From: Brevundimonas sp. SH203
GTDB lineage: Bacteria > Pseudomonadota > Alphaproteobacteria > Caulobacterales > Caulobacteraceae
DNA: 64,000 nt
Direction: 5' to 3'
Assembly (NCBI RefSeq): GCF_002157625.1
Contig: NZ_BDMM01000001.1
Coordinates: 434,001-498,000, forward strand
Numbering within the stretch: position 1 is the stretch's first letter; each line of letters starts with the position of its first letter. The notes below the pieces were generated by a model. That model saw only the letters and a program-made list of their open reading frames with translations. It was not told the DNA's origin and ran no database searches. Below are positions 28,270-39,082 of this stretch, in pieces. A program made the translations under genes and the position numbers.

Positions 28270-28911
28270 TTGGCCGAGCGCCCCGCAAAGAAGAACGCCC
28301 CCCGCGCCTGGCAGCGGATGCTGTCGGGCCGCCGCCTGGACCTGTTGGACCCCTCCCCCTTCGACATCGAGATCGAGGACATCGCCCACGGTCTGGCCCG
28401 CGTCGCGCGCTGGAACGGCCAGACCATCGGCGAACACGCCTTTTCGGTCGCCCAGCACAGCGTCGTGGTCGAGGAGATCGCCGCCCATATCCGGCCGGGG
28501 CTGGACCCGAAATGGCGCCTCGCCGCCCTGCTGCACGACGCCTCCGAATATGTGATCGGCGACATGATCTCGCCGTTCAAGGCCGCGCTGGGGTCGGGCT
28601 ACAAGGATTTCGAGGCCAAGCTGGAGGCCGCCATCCACCTGCGCTACGGCCTGCCGCCCAAGACGCCCCAGACGATCAAGACCCTGATCAAGAAGGCCGA
28701 CAAGGCCTGCGCCTTCTTCGAGGCGACGCAGCTGGCCGGTTTCACCGAAAAGGAATCGCTCGGCTTCTTCGGCAGTCCGCCGGCGGGCTACAGCCTGGTG
28801 ATCGAACCCCAGCCCGCCCCGGTCGCCCAGGCCCGCTATCTGGAGCGTTACCGCGTTCTGGCCGGCGCGGTCGGCCTGATCCCCGCCGACGACGCCTGGC
28901 ATACGGAATAG
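28270..28911 (+). CDS. HD-domain phosphohydrolase
   Basis: This 213-residue protein has a compact HD domain: His63 in VAQHSVVVE, His89-Asp90 in ALLHDASEY, and a later aspartate in KADKACA. It resembles YfbR-like 5'-nucleotidases, but the match is not close enough to name a substrate. The start is TTG 28270 with AGGA upstream; no ATG is available in the conserved region. It is four bases upstream of the Nudix-like regulator, probably in one operon. Confidence 0.8.
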   Translation: MAERPAKKNAPRAWQRMLSGRRLDLLDPSPFDIEIEDIAHGLARVARWNGQTIGEHAFSVAQHSVVVEEIAAHIRPGLDPKWRLAALLHDASEYVIGDMISPFKAALGSGYKDFEAKLEAAIHLRYGLPPKTPQTIKTLIKKADKACAFFEATQLAGFTEKESLGFFGSPPAGYSLVIEPQPAPVAQARYLERYRVLAGAVGLIPADDAWHTE

Positions 28912-28915
28912 GCCC

Positions 28916-29848
28916 ATGACGCAGGACGCGCAGGACGGGGTTCGCATCGGTCTGTCGGCCGTCGTCATGACGCTGAAGGCGCATCAGGCCGTCGTCCTGA
29001 CCACCCCGTCCGACGATGGCGCGCGCGCCCTGCCCTTCGGCCCCTTCGATCCTGCGCGCGACCGCACCTTCGAGCGGGCGCTGCGCGACTTCGTGACGGC
29101 CCAGACCGGCTTCCGGCTGGGCTTCGTGGAGCAGCTCTACACCTTCGGTGACGCCGGCCGCGCCTCGCCCCGCGCCACGCCGGGGCCGGGCCGCCATCGC
29201 GAGGTCTCGGTCGGCTATCTGGCCCTGACCCCCGACGCCGTCGAAGGCCAGGTTCACGACGCCCGCTGGGACGCCGTCTTCGACTATTTCCCGTGGGAGG
29301 ACCGCCGCCGTCCCGCCGACCCTGTGCTGGGCCAGCGTCTGACCGACTGGGCGAACGGCGACGAGGCGCGTCTGACCCGCGCGGGCAGCCTCTTCGCCCT
29401 GACGCCCGGCCATCGCTGGAACGAGGAGCGCGTGCTGGAGCGCTATGAACTGCTCTACGAGGCCCGCCTGGTCTCCGAATCGTGGCGCGACGCCGGCCAG
29501 CCGGCGCCCTTCGCCATCCCCGGCCGCCCGATGGCCTCCGACCACCGCCGCATCCTGGCCACTGCCCTGGGGCGGCTGCGCATCAAGCTGAAATACCGCC
29601 CGGTCCTGTTCGACCTGACGCCGGGCCTGTTCACCCTGTCGCAGTTGCAGGCCGGCGCCGAGGCCGTGTCCGGCCTTGGCCTGCACAAGCAGAACTTCCG
29701 TCGCGGGGTCGAGCGCACGGGCCTGGTCGAACCCACCGGACAGATGTCCTCCACGACCGGCGGCCGTCCCGCCGAACTGTTTCGATTCAAGGGCGTGGAC
29801 GACCAGACCGGCGCCGCGCCCGGCCTGTCCCTGCCCGCCCAAAGATAG
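28916..29848 (+). CDS. Nudix-like domain plus winged helix, NrtR-type regulator
   Basis: Residues 8-150 look like a Nudix fold, but the Nudix box is degenerate: RALRDFVTAQTG replaces REXXEEXG, so catalysis is unlikely. Residues 215-290 form a winged helix (YRPVLFDLTPGLFTLSQLQ, QNFRRGVERTGLVEPTG) like that of NrtR, which represses NAD metabolism genes when its Nudix domain is empty. The target here is unknown. It ends 88 bases before tRNA-Ser. Confidence 0.75.
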   Translation: MTQDAQDGVRIGLSAVVMTLKAHQAVVLTTPSDDGARALPFGPFDPARDRTFERALRDFVTAQTGFRLGFVEQLYTFGDAGRASPRATPGPGRHREVSVGYLALTPDAVEGQVHDARWDAVFDYFPWEDRRRPADPVLGQRLTDWANGDEARLTRAGSLFALTPGHRWNEERVLERYELLYEARLVSESWRDAGQPAPFAIPGRPMASDHRRILATALGRLRIKLKYRPVLFDLTPGLFTLSQLQAGAEAVSGLGLHKQNFRRGVERTGLVEPTGQMSSTTGGRPAELFRFKGVDDQTGAAPGLSLPAQR

Positions 29849-29935
29849 CGTCGGATTTCTTTCACAGACCGCTTGCGAACCGCGACGGCTCCGACTAGAG
29901 AAGCCCCTCGCTCGACCAAGCGATATCGGCGCCGC

Positions 29936-30025
<90 letters not shown>

Positions 30026-30164
30026 TCGTCCTGTGAAGTGACGACGTCTCCATCTCGCCGCCTCTCTCTAAGTCGTCGTCCCGGTGGGATTTGTGGGTTG
30101 GCGGGCCAGCATCGTCTTGCGTCGCGGCTTCGGGCTAGACATAAGGGCGACACCGCGAACGCGG

Positions 30165-30240
30165 GCCGGCTTAGCTCAGTTGGTAGAGCGCCAGTTTTGT
30201 AAACTGGATGTCGCGGGTTCGATTCCTGCAGCCGGCACCA
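30165..30240 (+). tRNA. tRNA-Thr (TGT)
   Basis: A regular cloverleaf: acceptor GCCGGCT, anticodon stem CCAGT/ACTGG with loop TTTGTAA (anticodon TGT), A73 and encoded CCA. All anticodon-stem pairs are canonical, unlike the tRNA-Thr(GGT) at 12557. Confidence 0.96.
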
Positions 30241-30263
30241 CCCTCTTTCGATCAACGGGGGCG

Positions 30264-30890
30264 ATGCCCGACACCACCAACAAGCTGGGCCACAAGATCG
30301 GCGCGCGCGGCGGCAGAACCCGCCAGGCGATCCTCGACGCGACCCAACGCCTGTTGAACACGCGGCATTACGGCGAAATCCGCGTCGCCGACCTGGCCTC
30401 GGCTGCCGGGGTGTCACCGTCGAATTTCTACACCTATTTCAAGACGGTCGAGGAACCTGTTCTAGCGCTGTGCGAGGTCGCGGCGACCGATTTCCAGGGG
30501 CTGGCGACGCATTTTCAGGCCGATTGGCCGGGCGACAAGGCCTTCGCCATCGCACGCGCCTTCATCCTGGACGTCATGGCGATCTGGCGCAGCCACGGGC
30601 AGGTGCTGCGGGTCGAACATATGCTGGCGGACAATGGCGACGCCGCTTTCGTCGAGAGCCGGGTGCGCCGTCTGCGCCGCCTGCACCTGGCCATCGAGCG
30701 TCGCGTGGCCCAGGCCCACGCCAGCGGCCTGCACCCCAAGGACTACAATCCGCGTCTGGCCTCCTACCAGATCGCCTCCATCGCCGAATCGACGGCGGCC
30801 AGCTTCGACCTGCTGCGTCGCGCCGACACGCCCGAGGCCATTCTGGACACGGCGGCGATCATCGTCGTCAAGCTGACCACCGGCCGTTAG
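30264..30890 (+). CDS. TetR-family transcriptional regulator
   Basis: This 208-residue protein has a TetR N-terminal helix-turn-helix (RQAILDATQRLLNTRHYGEI, then VADLASAAGVSPSNFYTYF) and a variable helical ligand domain. The target and effector are unknown. The ATG at 30264, 23 bases after tRNA-Thr, is the natural start; the frame continues upstream only through the tRNA. Its 3' end overlaps the convergent prepilin peptidase gene by four bases. Confidence 0.88.
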   Translation: MPDTTNKLGHKIGARGGRTRQAILDATQRLLNTRHYGEIRVADLASAAGVSPSNFYTYFKTVEEPVLALCEVAATDFQGLATHFQADWPGDKAFAIARAFILDVMAIWRSHGQVLRVEHMLADNGDAAFVESRVRRLRRLHLAIERRVAQAHASGLHPKDYNPRLASYQIASIAESTAASFDLLRRADTPEAILDTAAIIVVKLTTGR

Positions 30891-31651
30891 AGGCCGAGCG
30901 GCCCGTAAAGCCAGGTCAGCCAGATTCCGATCGCCAGGAAGACGCCGAACGGCAGCCTGTCCGTCGCGCCGACCGACCGGCGCACCACCAGCATTCCGAA
31001 CACCAGGCCGAGGCCCACGGCGCAGGCCCACAGCAGCACGCTGGGCAGACCCACCCAGCCGACCCAGGCCCCGGCGCCCGCGAACAGGAAGGGGTCGCCC
31101 CCGCCCAGCCCCTGACGCTTTCGCACAGCCTGATAGAGCCAGCCGACCAGCCACAGACCTCCAAACCCGGCCCCCGCCCCGATCAGGCGTGACAGGGCGA
31201 TGTCCCAGCCGGCGGCCATGGCGACGACCAGGCCGGTGGCGATCAGCGGCAGGGTCAGGATGTCGGGCAGCCAGAAATTCTCGCCGTCGACGATGGCGAT
31301 CAGAAGCAGCTGCCAGCCCAGAACCGCCGTCGCCGCCATCATGAACGCCGACGCCCCCTGGCCGGACGCCCAGAGCGCCGCCCAGACGCCCATCGCCCCC
31401 GCCGCCAGTTCGATCAGCGGATAGCGTCTTGAAATCGGCGTGCGGCACCGCGCGCAGCGTCCACGCAGCGCCAGCCAGCTGAACAGCGGAACCAGCTCCC
31501 ACGGCCTCAGCGGCAGGTCGCAGCCCCGACACCGCGAGCGCGCCATGACGATGTCCTCGTCACGCGGCAGGCGCACGCTGACGGCGGCGATGAAACTGCC
31601 GAAAATCAGGCCCAGCCCGCCCATGACGGCGGCGGCGATCACAGGAGGCAT
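30887..31651 (-). CDS. Prepilin peptidase (A24 family)
   Basis: This 254-residue polytopic membrane protein has the leader peptidase/N-methyltransferase layout: a cytoplasmic zinc site with Cys41/44 and Cys66/69, then the A24 aspartates Asp122 (IAIVDGENFWLPD) and Asp186 (GLGGGDPF). It cleaves and methylates type IV pilin-like precursors for pili or type II secretion. The second motif is GGGDP rather than the common GGGDV. No pilin or secretion genes are adjacent. Confidence 0.92.
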   Translation of the reverse strand: MPPVIAAAVMGGLGLIFGSFIAAVSVRLPRDEDIVMARSRCRGCDLPLRPWELVPLFSWLALRGRCARCRTPISRRYPLIELAAGAMGVWAALWASGQGASAFMMAATAVLGWQLLLIAIVDGENFWLPDILTLPLIATGLVVAMAAGWDIALSRLIGAGAGFGGLWLVGWLYQAVRKRQGLGGGDPFLFAGAGAWVGWVGLPSVLLWACAVGLGLVFGMLVVRRSVGATDRLPFGVFLAIGIWLTWLYGPLGL

Positions 31652-31686
31652 CGAGACGTCCAGACGGCGGCGAACCGCCTTGGCTT

Positions 31687-31748
31687 AGAGCATGATCGTT
31701 TCTTGAGGAACCGCTTCGCGGTGCCGACAGAAGCGTGAATCATGCTCT
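31687..31748. repeat. Palindromic intergenic repeat, unit 1
   Basis: The unit is bounded by AGAGCATGAT and ATCATGCTCT, a perfect 10-bp inverted repeat, with an inner hairpin around ACCGCTTCGCGGT. It resembles the AGAGCATGATC-type palindromic repeats dispersed in many alphaproteobacterial genomes. Confidence 0.75.
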
Positions 31749-31759
31749 CGCATTAAGCA

Positions 31760-31812
31760 GGAGCCTGATTCACGGCATCGGCGAAATCGCGAAGCGATTT
31801 CACCTCAACCGA

Positions 31813-31821
<9 letters not shown>
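31760..31821. repeat. Palindromic intergenic repeat, unit 2, overlapping the feoB stop
   Basis: GGAGCCTGAT and ATCAGGCTCC form a perfect 10-bp inverted repeat around an inner GAAATCGC/GCGATTTC hairpin. The right arm contains the feoB stop codon, so the repeat has replaced the natural end of the gene or grown into it. Confidence 0.75.
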
Positions 31822-33686
<1,865 letters not shown>

Positions 33687-33687
<1 letters not shown>

Positions 33688-33968
33688 CAGGCGACGCCCC
33701 CCGCGCCGGCGTCCAGCCGGATCGTCAGACTGGCGGCCTCGTGCCGACGCAGGGCCACGCGCATATCGTCCACCTTCATGGCGATGGGATCACGCCCGAA
33801 CAGGCCTTCATGCAGCAGTTCGACCTGGGCGCCCTCGACGAAGCCCAGTTCCAGCAGGCGACGCTCCAGCTCCACGGCCTCGCCCTGATGGTGACAGTGG
33901 GCGCCCACCTGGACGATGACGCCGCGATCGCCGCGTCGGGCCTGGCTCAACTTTATGGTGTCGGTCAA
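33687..33968 (-). CDS. feoA: FeoA family protein
   Basis: This 93-residue protein has one SH3-like FeoA domain (LGFVEGAQVELLHEGLFGRDP and DDMRVALRRHEAASL). FeoA assists the FeoB transporter. An extra His pair (HCHHQGEAVELERRLLEL) lies in the N-terminal half. It is the first gene of feoAB; a Fur-like site lies upstream. Confidence 0.93.
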
Positions 33969-34023
33969 AATCTACGCTCGCACGGGCGAGGCCGCTCCCC
34001 GGCGGCTCCGCGTTTCTTTGACA

Positions 34024-34033
34024 GTGATTATCA
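34024..34033. promoter_or_regulatory. Candidate Fur-type operator in the feoA upstream region
   Basis: GTGATTATCA holds the 9-base palindrome TGATTATCA, which resembles half of the classic Fur box. It lies 56 bases upstream of feoA and 88 bases before the divergent cytochrome gene. No full 19-bp box is present, so the call is weak. Confidence 0.3.
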
Positions 34034-34120
34034 GGTGCGCGCACCCCACGTCCAGCGGGACAGCTTGACCAATTGCCGCGCGGGCGCATTGCGCTATCAG
34101 ACGCCGAACAGGAGCCCGTC

Positions 34121-34654
34121 ATGTCCCGCCTCGCCCTCGCCGCCCCGCTTCTTCTGGCCCCGATCCTGGCCCTCTCGGCCTGCGGTCAGGACGCGCCGTC
34201 CACGACGACTCCGGCCAAGCCCGCCCATGTGCTGACGGATGCGGAGAAGGCCAGTCTGCTGGCCGCCCTCCCCGCCCCCTACAACACCGGCGATCTGGAG
34301 AACGGCCGCCGCGCCTTCGCCCGCTGCCGGTCGTGTCACACCATCGGCGAGGGCGGCGCGGACATGGCCGGCCCGAACCTGCATGGCGTCTTCGGCCGAA
34401 AGGCGGGCGACCGGCCACGCTACAACTATTCCAACACCCTCAGGACCGCCGACTTCGTCTGGGACGCCGAGCGGCTGGATCACTGGCTGCAAAGCCCGCG
34501 CACCTTCCTGCCGGGCAACAAGATGACCTTCCCCGGCCTGCCGGACGCCAAGGATCGCCGCGACGTCATCGCCTTCCTGAAGGTGGAGACGGGCTATCAG
34601 CCGCCGGTCCCGGCGCCGGCTGCGGCCCAGACGCCGCCCAAACCCGCCGCCTGA
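34121..34654 (+). CDS. Membrane-anchored class I cytochrome c
   Basis: This 177-residue protein has a lipoprotein signal (LALSACGQ, lipid Cys21) and one class I cytochrome c domain: heme-attachment CRSCH (69-73) and likely axial Met135 in GNKMTFPGL. A Pro/Ala tail ends the protein. It should shuttle electrons at the periplasmic face, like CycM-type cytochromes. ACAGGAGCCC precedes the ATG. It is convergent with the RND transporter gene. Confidence 0.9.
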   Translation: MSRLALAAPLLLAPILALSACGQDAPSTTTPAKPAHVLTDAEKASLLAALPAPYNTGDLENGRRAFARCRSCHTIGEGGADMAGPNLHGVFGRKAGDRPRYNYSNTLRTADFVWDAERLDHWLQSPRTFLPGNKMTFPGLPDAKDRRDVIAFLKVETGYQPPVPAPAAAQTPPKPAA

Positions 34655-34658
34655 TCCG

Positions 34659-37600
34659 TCAGGCTTCGGGGATCGGCTTTTCGCCGCCCTCGCTCATCTC
34701 CTGGGCCTCCCATTCCTCGATCTTGCGGGCGGTCCATTCCGGCGACTTGGTAAAGCGCGCCAGGACGCCATAGATCACCGGCACCACGAACAGGGTCAGG
34801 ACGGTGGCGAAGATGGCGCCGGTGAAGATCACCACGCCGATGGTCTGGCGACTGCCCGCCCCCGCCCCCTGCCACAGCACCAGCGGAAGGGCGCCGAAGG
34901 CCGTGGCGATGGAGGTCATGATGATCGGACGCAGCCGCAGCGACGACGATTCGATGATCGCCTCGCGGATCGACCGGCCCTGGTCGCGCAGCTGATTGGC
35001 GAACTCCACGATCAGAATGCCGTTCTTGGCCGCCACCCCGATCAGGATGATCAGGCCGATCTGGCTGTAGATGTTCAGGCTGGACCCGGCCATCAACAGG
35101 CCGAACAACCCGCCCGCCGCCGCCAGCGGCACCGTCAGCATGATGACCGCCGGCGTGATCCAGCTCTCGAACTGGGCCGCCAGCACCAGGAAGACCAGCA
35201 GCAGCGCCAGACCAAAGGCCGCTACGACCGCCCCGCCCGCCTCCTGCTGATCGCGCGCAGCCCCGCCCCATTGCACCACGACCCCGCCCTGAGGCTGTTT
35301 CGCCGCCTCGGCGCGCAGGAACTGGACAGCGTCATTGATGGTCGTGCCGGGGTTCAGATCAGCCTGAAGCGTGATCGCGCGCTGGCGATCCAGACGCCGC
35401 CGATCCGGCGTGTCGCCGCTGGTCTTGGTCGTGACCACCGCCGACAGGGGCACCAGCTGCCCGCCGCCGGTCGCGACATACAGGGCCTCCAGGTCCGAGA
35501 CCTCGCGTCGGTTGTCGCGGTCGGTCTGCAGGATGACGTCATACTCCTGACCGCCCTTGATATAGGTGGTGGCGCGGCGCGAGCCGAACATGGTCTCCAG
35601 CGTGCGGCCGATGGACTGGGCCGAGACGCCCAGCGCCGCCGCCTTCTGCGGATCGACGTCGACCAGCAGGCGCGGCGAGTTCGGCTCGTAGTTCAGGCGC
35701 GGGCGCGAGAAGCCGGGATTGGCCTGGGCCGCCGTCAACAGCGGCTGAAGCCAGTTGTAGATCTGCTGATAATCGCTGCCCGTGGCCACCAGTTCGATGG
35801 AGTTGGAGTTGCCCCCGCCCCGCTGAAAGGCGCCGGGCGTCGAGGCGTTGACCTGGGCGTCCGTCTGTCCGCGCAGCTTGCCGTTCAGCTCCTGCGCGAT
35901 CTCGGCGGCGGAACGGTCGCGTTTGGACCAGTCGGCCAGCGTCAGCACCGCATTGCCCGAGTTGAAGCCGCTCCCGCCGAAGCCCGGCGCGGACACCAGA
36001 TAACTGTCCGCCTCGCCGCTCGTCTTGTATTCCGCCAGCAGCGGCTCCAGCCCCAGCATGATCTTGCGGGTGTAGTCGAAGCCCGCGCCTTCCGGCCCGG
36101 CGACGCGCAGGGTGACGCGGCCGCGATCCTCGTCCGGCACCAGTTCGTTCGGCAGATGCAGGAAGATCGCCCCCGCCCCCGCCGCCACCAGCAGGATCAG
36201 GGCGCCCACGCCGATCACCGCGATCCGCCGCCCCAGCAGCATGTCCAGCGACCGGGCGTAGGACGCCTTCAGTCGATCCATGCCCCAGTCCACCCGCCGC
36301 GCGACCCAGCCGCCGCCATGCGCGGGCTTCAGGATCTTGGACGCCAGCATCGGCGACAGGCTAAGCGCCAGGAAGGCCGAGAAGGCCACGGCCGCTGCAA
36401 TGGCCGCCGCCAGCTCAACGAACAGCCGCCCGACGTAGCCCGGCAGAAACAGCAGCGGCGCGAACACCGACAACAGGACGATGGTGGTGGCCACGACCGC
36501 GAAGAAGACCTGACGCGCCCCGCGCTCGGCCGCGACCAGCGGCGGCTCGCCGTGATCCAGCCGTCGCTGGATGTTCTCGACCACCACGATGGCGTCGTCC
36601 ACCACCAGACCGATGGCCAGAACCAGCGCAAGCAGGGTCAGCAGGTTCAGCGAGAACCCCAACGGCGCCAGCACGATGAAGGTCGCCAAAAGGCAGATGG
36701 GCGCCACGATGGACGGGATCAGCGCCGCCCGCAGACTGCCCAGGAAGATGAAGTTGACCAGGGCCACCAGCGCCATCGAAATGCCGATGGTGATCCACAC
36801 CTCGTCGATGGCGTGCGAGGTGAAGACGGAGTTGTCCGACCCGATCTCGATGGTCACGCCGGGCGGCAGGGTCGGCCGGATCTGGTCGATCATCTTGTGA
36901 ACGCCGTCAGAGATGGCCAGGTCGTTCGACTGGGCCTGACGGGTCACGGCCAGGCCGATCTGATCCATGCCGTTGCCGCGGAACAGCCGACGATCCTCCT
37001 CCGGCGCCTCCTCGACCCGGGCGATGTCGCCCAGGCGGGTGACATAGGTGGGCTGGCCCTGGATGATGGCCGACGAACCGCTGCCCGTGCCGGTCGCGAC
37101 CGAAACCGAGGTCGAGGCCGAGCCCCGCGTGCCGATGGGCAGCTGGCGGAAGTCCTCGGGCCGGGCGTAGGTGCGCGCCACCCGCACGGTGTAGTTCTTG
37201 GCCGTGGATTCCAGCGACCCGGCCGGCAGCTCCACATTCTGGTTGGTCAGGGCCGTCTCGACGTCGTTGACCGTCAGGCCGCGCGCCGCCATCGCCGCCG
37301 AATCCAGCCAGATCCGCATCGAATAGCGCTGCTCGCCATAGATGTTCACTTGGGCCACGCCGGGCACCGTCGCCATACGGTCGACCAGATAGCGGTCGGC
37401 GTAGTCCGTCAGCTGCAGCCGGTTCATGCTGGTCGAGCGCAGGAACACGATGATGATCGGCTGGCTGTCGGAATCGGCCTTGGCCACTTCCGGCGGATCG
37501 GCCTGGTCCGGCAGGCGGCCGACCACGCGGCTGACCCGGTCGCGCACGTCGTTGGCGGCGTCGTCGATGTTGCGATCCAGCGAGAATTCGATGTTGACGC

Positions 37601-37868
37601 TGGACCGGCCGTCGCGGCTGGTCGAGTTGATCCGCTCGACGCCCTGGATGCCGGCGATCTGCTGCTCCACCGGCTCGGTGATCCGGCTCTCGATCACCTC
37701 GGCCGAGGCCCCGGCGTAGCTGGTGTTGACCGAGACGATGGGCGGATCGACGTCCGGCAGCTCGCGCACCGGCAGGAAGAAGAAGGCCGCCGCGCCGATC
37801 ACGCACAGCACGATGGCGGCGACGGCCGCGAAGACAGGCCGCCGGACCGAAACGTCGGACAGCATCAT
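34659..37868 (-). CDS. RND efflux pump inner-membrane transporter (HAE1-like)
   Basis: The 1069-residue protein has the AcrB/MexB-type layout of 12 membrane helices with two large periplasmic loops. The proton-relay aspartates are visible in GLVVDDAIVVVEN (helix 4). It opens with VRRPVFAAVAAIVLC and ends after a VPVIYGVLARF helix. Substrates are probably drugs or other amphiphilic compounds. It overlaps the adaptor gene (ATGA). No outer-membrane channel gene is adjacent. Confidence 0.94.
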   Translation of the reverse strand: MMLSDVSVRRPVFAAVAAIVLCVIGAAAFFFLPVRELPDVDPPIVSVNTSYAGASAEVIESRITEPVEQQIAGIQGVERINSTSRDGRSSVNIEFSLDRNIDDAANDVRDRVSRVVGRLPDQADPPEVAKADSDSQPIIIVFLRSTSMNRLQLTDYADRYLVDRMATVPGVAQVNIYGEQRYSMRIWLDSAAMAARGLTVNDVETALTNQNVELPAGSLESTAKNYTVRVARTYARPEDFRQLPIGTRGSASTSVSVATGTGSGSSAIIQGQPTYVTRLGDIARVEEAPEEDRRLFRGNGMDQIGLAVTRQAQSNDLAISDGVHKMIDQIRPTLPPGVTIEIGSDNSVFTSHAIDEVWITIGISMALVALVNFIFLGSLRAALIPSIVAPICLLATFIVLAPLGFSLNLLTLLALVLAIGLVVDDAIVVVENIQRRLDHGEPPLVAAERGARQVFFAVVATTIVLLSVFAPLLFLPGYVGRLFVELAAAIAAAVAFSAFLALSLSPMLASKILKPAHGGGWVARRVDWGMDRLKASYARSLDMLLGRRIAVIGVGALILLVAAGAGAIFLHLPNELVPDEDRGRVTLRVAGPEGAGFDYTRKIMLGLEPLLAEYKTSGEADSYLVSAPGFGGSGFNSGNAVLTLADWSKRDRSAAEIAQELNGKLRGQTDAQVNASTPGAFQRGGGNSNSIELVATGSDYQQIYNWLQPLLTAAQANPGFSRPRLNYEPNSPRLLVDVDPQKAAALGVSAQSIGRTLETMFGSRRATTYIKGGQEYDVILQTDRDNRREVSDLEALYVATGGGQLVPLSAVVTTKTSGDTPDRRRLDRQRAITLQADLNPGTTINDAVQFLRAEAAKQPQGGVVVQWGGAARDQQEAGGAVVAAFGLALLLVFLVLAAQFESWITPAVIMLTVPLAAAGGLFGLLMAGSSLNIYSQIGLIILIGVAAKNGILIVEFANQLRDQGRSIREAIIESSSLRLRPIIMTSIATAFGALPLVLWQGAGAGSRQTIGVVIFTGAIFATVLTLFVVPVIYGVLARFTKSPEWTARKIEEWEAQEMSEGGEKPIPEA

Positions 37869-38971
37869 TGGGCGGCGCCCGCTTTACGCCCTGCGCCCGC
37901 GACGCTGACGGGCGCGCCGGGCTGGATGCGGTTCAGGCCTGAACCGACGATCCGCTCGCCCGGCTCGACGCCCGACAGGATTTCCACGAAGCCGTTTTCG
38001 ACCGCCCCGGTCTCGACCTCGACCCGCTGGGCGGTCGAACCGTTCTGGCCCGGCGCGATGCGATAGACGAAGGCGCCCGCGCCCTCGTACTGGACCGCCG
38101 ATTCCGGGGCCGCCGCCGTCTGGCGCTGGCCCTGCTGCACCGCGACGCGCAGCATCATCCCCGGCCGGATGCGCCCGCCGGGATTGGGAAACTCGGCGCG
38201 GGCCGTGGCGGCGCGGGTCGCCTCGTTGACTCGGGTGTCGATCAGGGCGATCCGGCCCTGGAACGGCGCATCGCCATAGGCGTCGGCCGTCGCCGTGATC
38301 GCCGCGCCGGCCTTCAGCACGTTCAGATACCGTTCCGGCAGCGGGAAATCGACGCGGATGGTCGAGGTGTCGTCCAGGGTCGCGATCACCGCGCCCGGAT
38401 TGATCAGGGTGCCCGGCGTCACGCTGGTCAGACCCATCCGCCCCGCGAAGGGCGCGCGGATCACTCGGTCGCCGCGCCGCGCCTGCGCCGCCTGCAGCGA
38501 GGCGCGGGCCGTCTCCAGCCCTGTCTCCGCCTGCTCCAGCATGACGTGCGGCGCCACGCCCCGGTCGGCCAGGGCCTTATAGCGATCGTATTCGCGCTGC
38601 GCCTGATTGAGGTTGGCGCGGGCCTCGATGATGGCGGCGTCCTCCTCGCGCGCCTGCAGCTCGACCAGCGGCGCGCCGGCCGACACGAACTGGCCGTCGG
38701 TGAACAGGACGCGAGTGATCAGCTCGGTCGTGGACGAGGTGACGTTGACCGACCGCTGGCCGCGCGCCACGCCCAGCACCCGAATCTGGTCCGAGAAGGG
38801 CCGCTGGGCCACCACGGCCTCCGACACCTGCTGCCCGCCGCGCCGTCCGCCGCCGCCCCCCGGTCCCTGCGCCGACTTGTCGTCGGAGGTGGCCACCTTG
38901 ACCACGGCGGCGACGACCATCAGCGCCAGCAGGATCGCCGCGGCGACGAGGAAGAAGTGACGTTTGATCAC
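37865..38971 (-). CDS. RND efflux periplasmic adaptor (membrane fusion protein)
   Basis: The 368-residue protein has an N-terminal membrane anchor (FFLVAAAILLALMVVAAVV), a Gly/Arg-rich linker, a lipoyl-like and coiled-coil section (NLNQAQREYDRYKALADRGV) and a beta-barrel domain (IRAPFAGRMGLTSVTPGTLI). It links the RND transporter to an outer-membrane channel. It is first in a two-gene operon. No local TolC-type gene is visible, so a distant channel must serve. Confidence 0.92.
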   Translation of the reverse strand: MIKRHFFLVAAAILLALMVVAAVVKVATSDDKSAQGPGGGGGRRGGQQVSEAVVAQRPFSDQIRVLGVARGQRSVNVTSSTTELITRVLFTDGQFVSAGAPLVELQAREEDAAIIEARANLNQAQREYDRYKALADRGVAPHVMLEQAETGLETARASLQAAQARRGDRVIRAPFAGRMGLTSVTPGTLINPGAVIATLDDTSTIRVDFPLPERYLNVLKAGAAITATADAYGDAPFQGRIALIDTRVNEATRAATARAEFPNPGGRIRPGMMLRVAVQQGQRQTAAAPESAVQYEGAGAFVYRIAPGQNGSTAQRVEVETGAVENGFVEILSGVEPGERIVGSGLNRIQPGAPVSVAGAGRKAGAAQ

Positions 38972-39082
38972 GCAGCGTACTCTCGATCGGGAAACGCCGC
39001 ATGCATGGCCGTCTAATGCGGCTTGCGCAACGTAATCTGAGACTAACGCGCCGCGCGGCCGTTTCCGTCGCGGAATTCCGCT

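Noticed and set aside
35271..38066. A 931-codon plus-strand frame opposite the RND transporter
   Set aside because: Arg/Gln/His-rich antisense shadow of an unmistakable RND gene.
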